Source: Candidatus Lloydbacteria bacterium RIFCSPLOWO2_02_FULL_54_12 | Lineage (GTDB): Bacteria > Patescibacteriota > Minisyncoccia > Phycocordibacterales > UBA6899 | DNA length: 5,973 nt | NCBI GenBank assembly: GCA_001819095.1 | Contig: MHLS01000017.1 | Location: 1 to 5,973 of the forward strand | Direction: 5' to 3' | Shown here: positions 5,167 to 5,973 of the stretch, piece by piece | How positions within the stretch are numbered: the stretch's first letter is position 1 | Layout of the letters: every line of letters starts with the position of its first letter | Notes under the pieces: model-generated | Database searches by the model: none | What the model was told of the DNA's origin: nothing | What the model saw: the letters and a program-made list of their open reading frames with translations, nothing else | Program-made: the position numbers and the translations under genes

Positions 5167-5904
5167 CTAGTCTCGCACCGGCGCATTCGTCACGATGTCG
5201 ACGATCTCGTCATGATTGTCGGTGATGACGTAGAGCCCGAGTTCGCGGCGGTTCACTGTGGCGTGGCGCCGCAGACACTGGTCCTCAAGGAAGGATTCCA
5301 ACGGTTTCCAGAAGTCACCGCCGACCAATATGACGGGAACGATGCGTATCTTCCGTGTTTGGATGAGCGTGACAATCTCGAAGAATTCGTCGAGCGTGCC
5401 GAACCCGCCGGGGTAGAAGATGTACGCTTCCGAGGAGAAGGAGAGTGTCGTCTTGCGCGAGAAGAAGTAGTAGAAGGAGAGCGAGTCGGTGACGTAAGGA
5501 TTGAGTATCTGCTCGCGCGGAAGTTCGATATTGAGTCCGATCGACGGACCGCCCGCTTCCTTGGCGCCCTTGTTCGCTGCTTCCATGATGCCCGCTCCGC
5601 CGCCGGTGACGATGGTGTATCCCGCCTTTGAGAGTTTGGCGGAGAGGTCGCAGGCATCGCGGTAGTGCGGGTTGTCCGCCTTGAACCGTGCCGAGCCGTA
5701 GAAGGTCACGGACTTGGGATATTTTTTGATGAATTTGAGGCCGCGGTCGAATTCGTTGGCGATGCGCGATGCGCGGTCGTTCTTTATCGTGCGGACGAGT
5801 TCTTTGCGGGTGTGCGGATCCCGTTCGGCGTCGGCTTCGGGCAGGTTGACGCACACGAGGGGTGTCTCCGTTTGCGATGTTTTTTTTGCGGGTTTTTTGG
5901 TCAT
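5167..5904 (-). CDS. LOG-family (TIGR00730-type) Rossmann-fold nucleotide-processing protein
   Basis: LOG-family proteins are cytosolic phosphoribohydrolases that split the base from nucleoside 5'-monophosphates. In plants they activate cytokinins; in bacteria related proteins act on purine/pyrimidine nucleotides, and the substrate here is unknown. The 245-aa product from ATG 5904 shows VTFYGSAR (66-73), the nucleotide-binding loop TGGGAGIMEAANKGA (100-114), SFYYFFSRK (143-151) and the signature PGGFGTLDE (165-173). The last carries the PGGxGTxxE pattern with its conserved Glu173. The first 40 residues are a charged, Lys- and Thr-rich extension ahead of the fold. An upstream in-frame ATG (5946) would add 14 residues (MIARVENDVLYWCI), but its coding sequence would run over the -10 box, and MTKK at 5904 begins 8 nt after that box, so 5904 is preferred. 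The gene converges on tlyA and shares the terminator between them. Confidence 0.93.
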   Translation of the reverse strand: MTKKPAKKTSQTETPLVCVNLPEADAERDPHTRKELVRTIKNDRASRIANEFDRGLKFIKKYPKSVTFYGSARFKADNPHYRDACDLSAKLSKAGYTIVTGGGAGIMEAANKGAKEAGGPSIGLNIELPREQILNPYVTDSLSFYYFFSRKTTLSFSSEAYIFYPGGFGTLDEFFEIVTLIQTRKIRIVPVILVGGDFWKPLESFLEDQCLRRHATVNRRELGLYVITDNHDEIVDIVTNAPVRD

Positions 5905-5912
5905 GATGCACC

Positions 5913-5918
5913 AGTATA
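5913..5918 (-). promoter_or_regulatory. -10 box for the LOG-family gene (leaderless start)
   Basis: On the minus strand TATACT ends 8 nt before ATG 5904, the same spacing as at the A1 and A2 starts. TATACT matches the -10 consensus at five of six positions. No Shine-Dalgarno separates it from the ATG, and no clear -35 is seen. The box decides the start codon: translation from 5946 would begin upstream of the transcription start. Confidence 0.55.
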
Positions 5919-5952
5919 ACACATCGTTTTCCACGCGTGCTATCATGAGGAC

Positions 5953-5973
5953 ATGGCGGCATACCTGAAGTCG
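5953..5973 (+). CDS. Possible start of a divergent gene (cut by window edge)
   Basis: ATG 5953 opens a frame reading MAAYLKS to the window edge, divergent from the LOG-family gene. A -10-like TATCAT (5941-5946) ends 6 nt upstream, and GAGG (5947-5950) lies too close to the ATG to be a normal Shine-Dalgarno. Seven codons cannot establish a gene. The call rests on the promoter-like spacing and on the 48-bp divergent gap being too small to hold anything else. Confidence 0.35.

Noticed and set aside
5158..5631. Open frame on the plus strand opposite the LOG-family gene
   Set aside because: The minus strand here encodes the unmistakable LOG signature (PGGFGTLDE), and the plus frame has no recognisable features or promoter.

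Overview
This window looks like chromosomal sequence from an uncultivated bacterium, most likely of the Candidate Phyla Radiation (Patescibacteria, Parcubacteria-like). The grounds are indirect: small, densely packed genes, two families of unrecognised membrane proteins, a short C-terminal helical module with a Gly-Trp signature of a kind I associate with CPR membrane proteins, and start codons that sit directly behind -10 boxes with no Shine-Dalgarno. TGA serves as a stop in at least three genes, so the recoded-UGA lineages (Gracilibacteria, Absconditabacteria) are unlikely.

Layout: (1) 1-687, the C-terminal part of a radical SAM/SPASM protein whose reading frame breaks near the left edge; a candidate terminator follows. 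(2) 728-4147, the centre of interest: a two-gene cassette present twice in tandem. Each copy has a polytopic membrane protein of 338/339 aa (A1, A2), then exactly 5 nt later a small membrane protein with a cytosolic-looking C-terminal module (B1 237 aa, B2 199 aa). (3) 4217-4972, a TlyA-family rRNA 2'-O-methyltransferase. (4) 4973-5166, a 194-bp gap between convergent genes filled with nested inverted repeats built from a 13-bp dyad, AAGGT-N3-ACCTT. (5) 5167-5904 on the minus strand, a LOG-family (TIGR00730-type) nucleotide-processing protein. (6) 5905-5952, a divergent promoter region, and possibly the first seven codons of a plus-strand gene at the right edge.

The A-B cassette is the best candidate for something undescribed. 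A1 and A2 are clear paralogues, and each is itself an internal tandem duplication with a 150-residue period. Both halves keep the same membrane-associated residues (Glu, Pro-Met, Asn, Asp, Trp, Glu, Arg-x-Tyr, Pro-x-Glu). This suggests a pseudo-twofold membrane enzyme or carrier; the pattern faintly recalls lycopene-cyclase-type domains, but I could not confirm that. The B proteins share a membrane region and a C-terminal module with identically spaced key residues, and they are probably partners of the A proteins.

Three genes (A1, A2 and the LOG gene) have a -10-like hexamer ending exactly 8 nt before the ATG and no Shine-Dalgarno, which predicts leaderless transcripts. In each cassette B lies too close to A for a promoter of its own in the gap and is probably translated from the same message.
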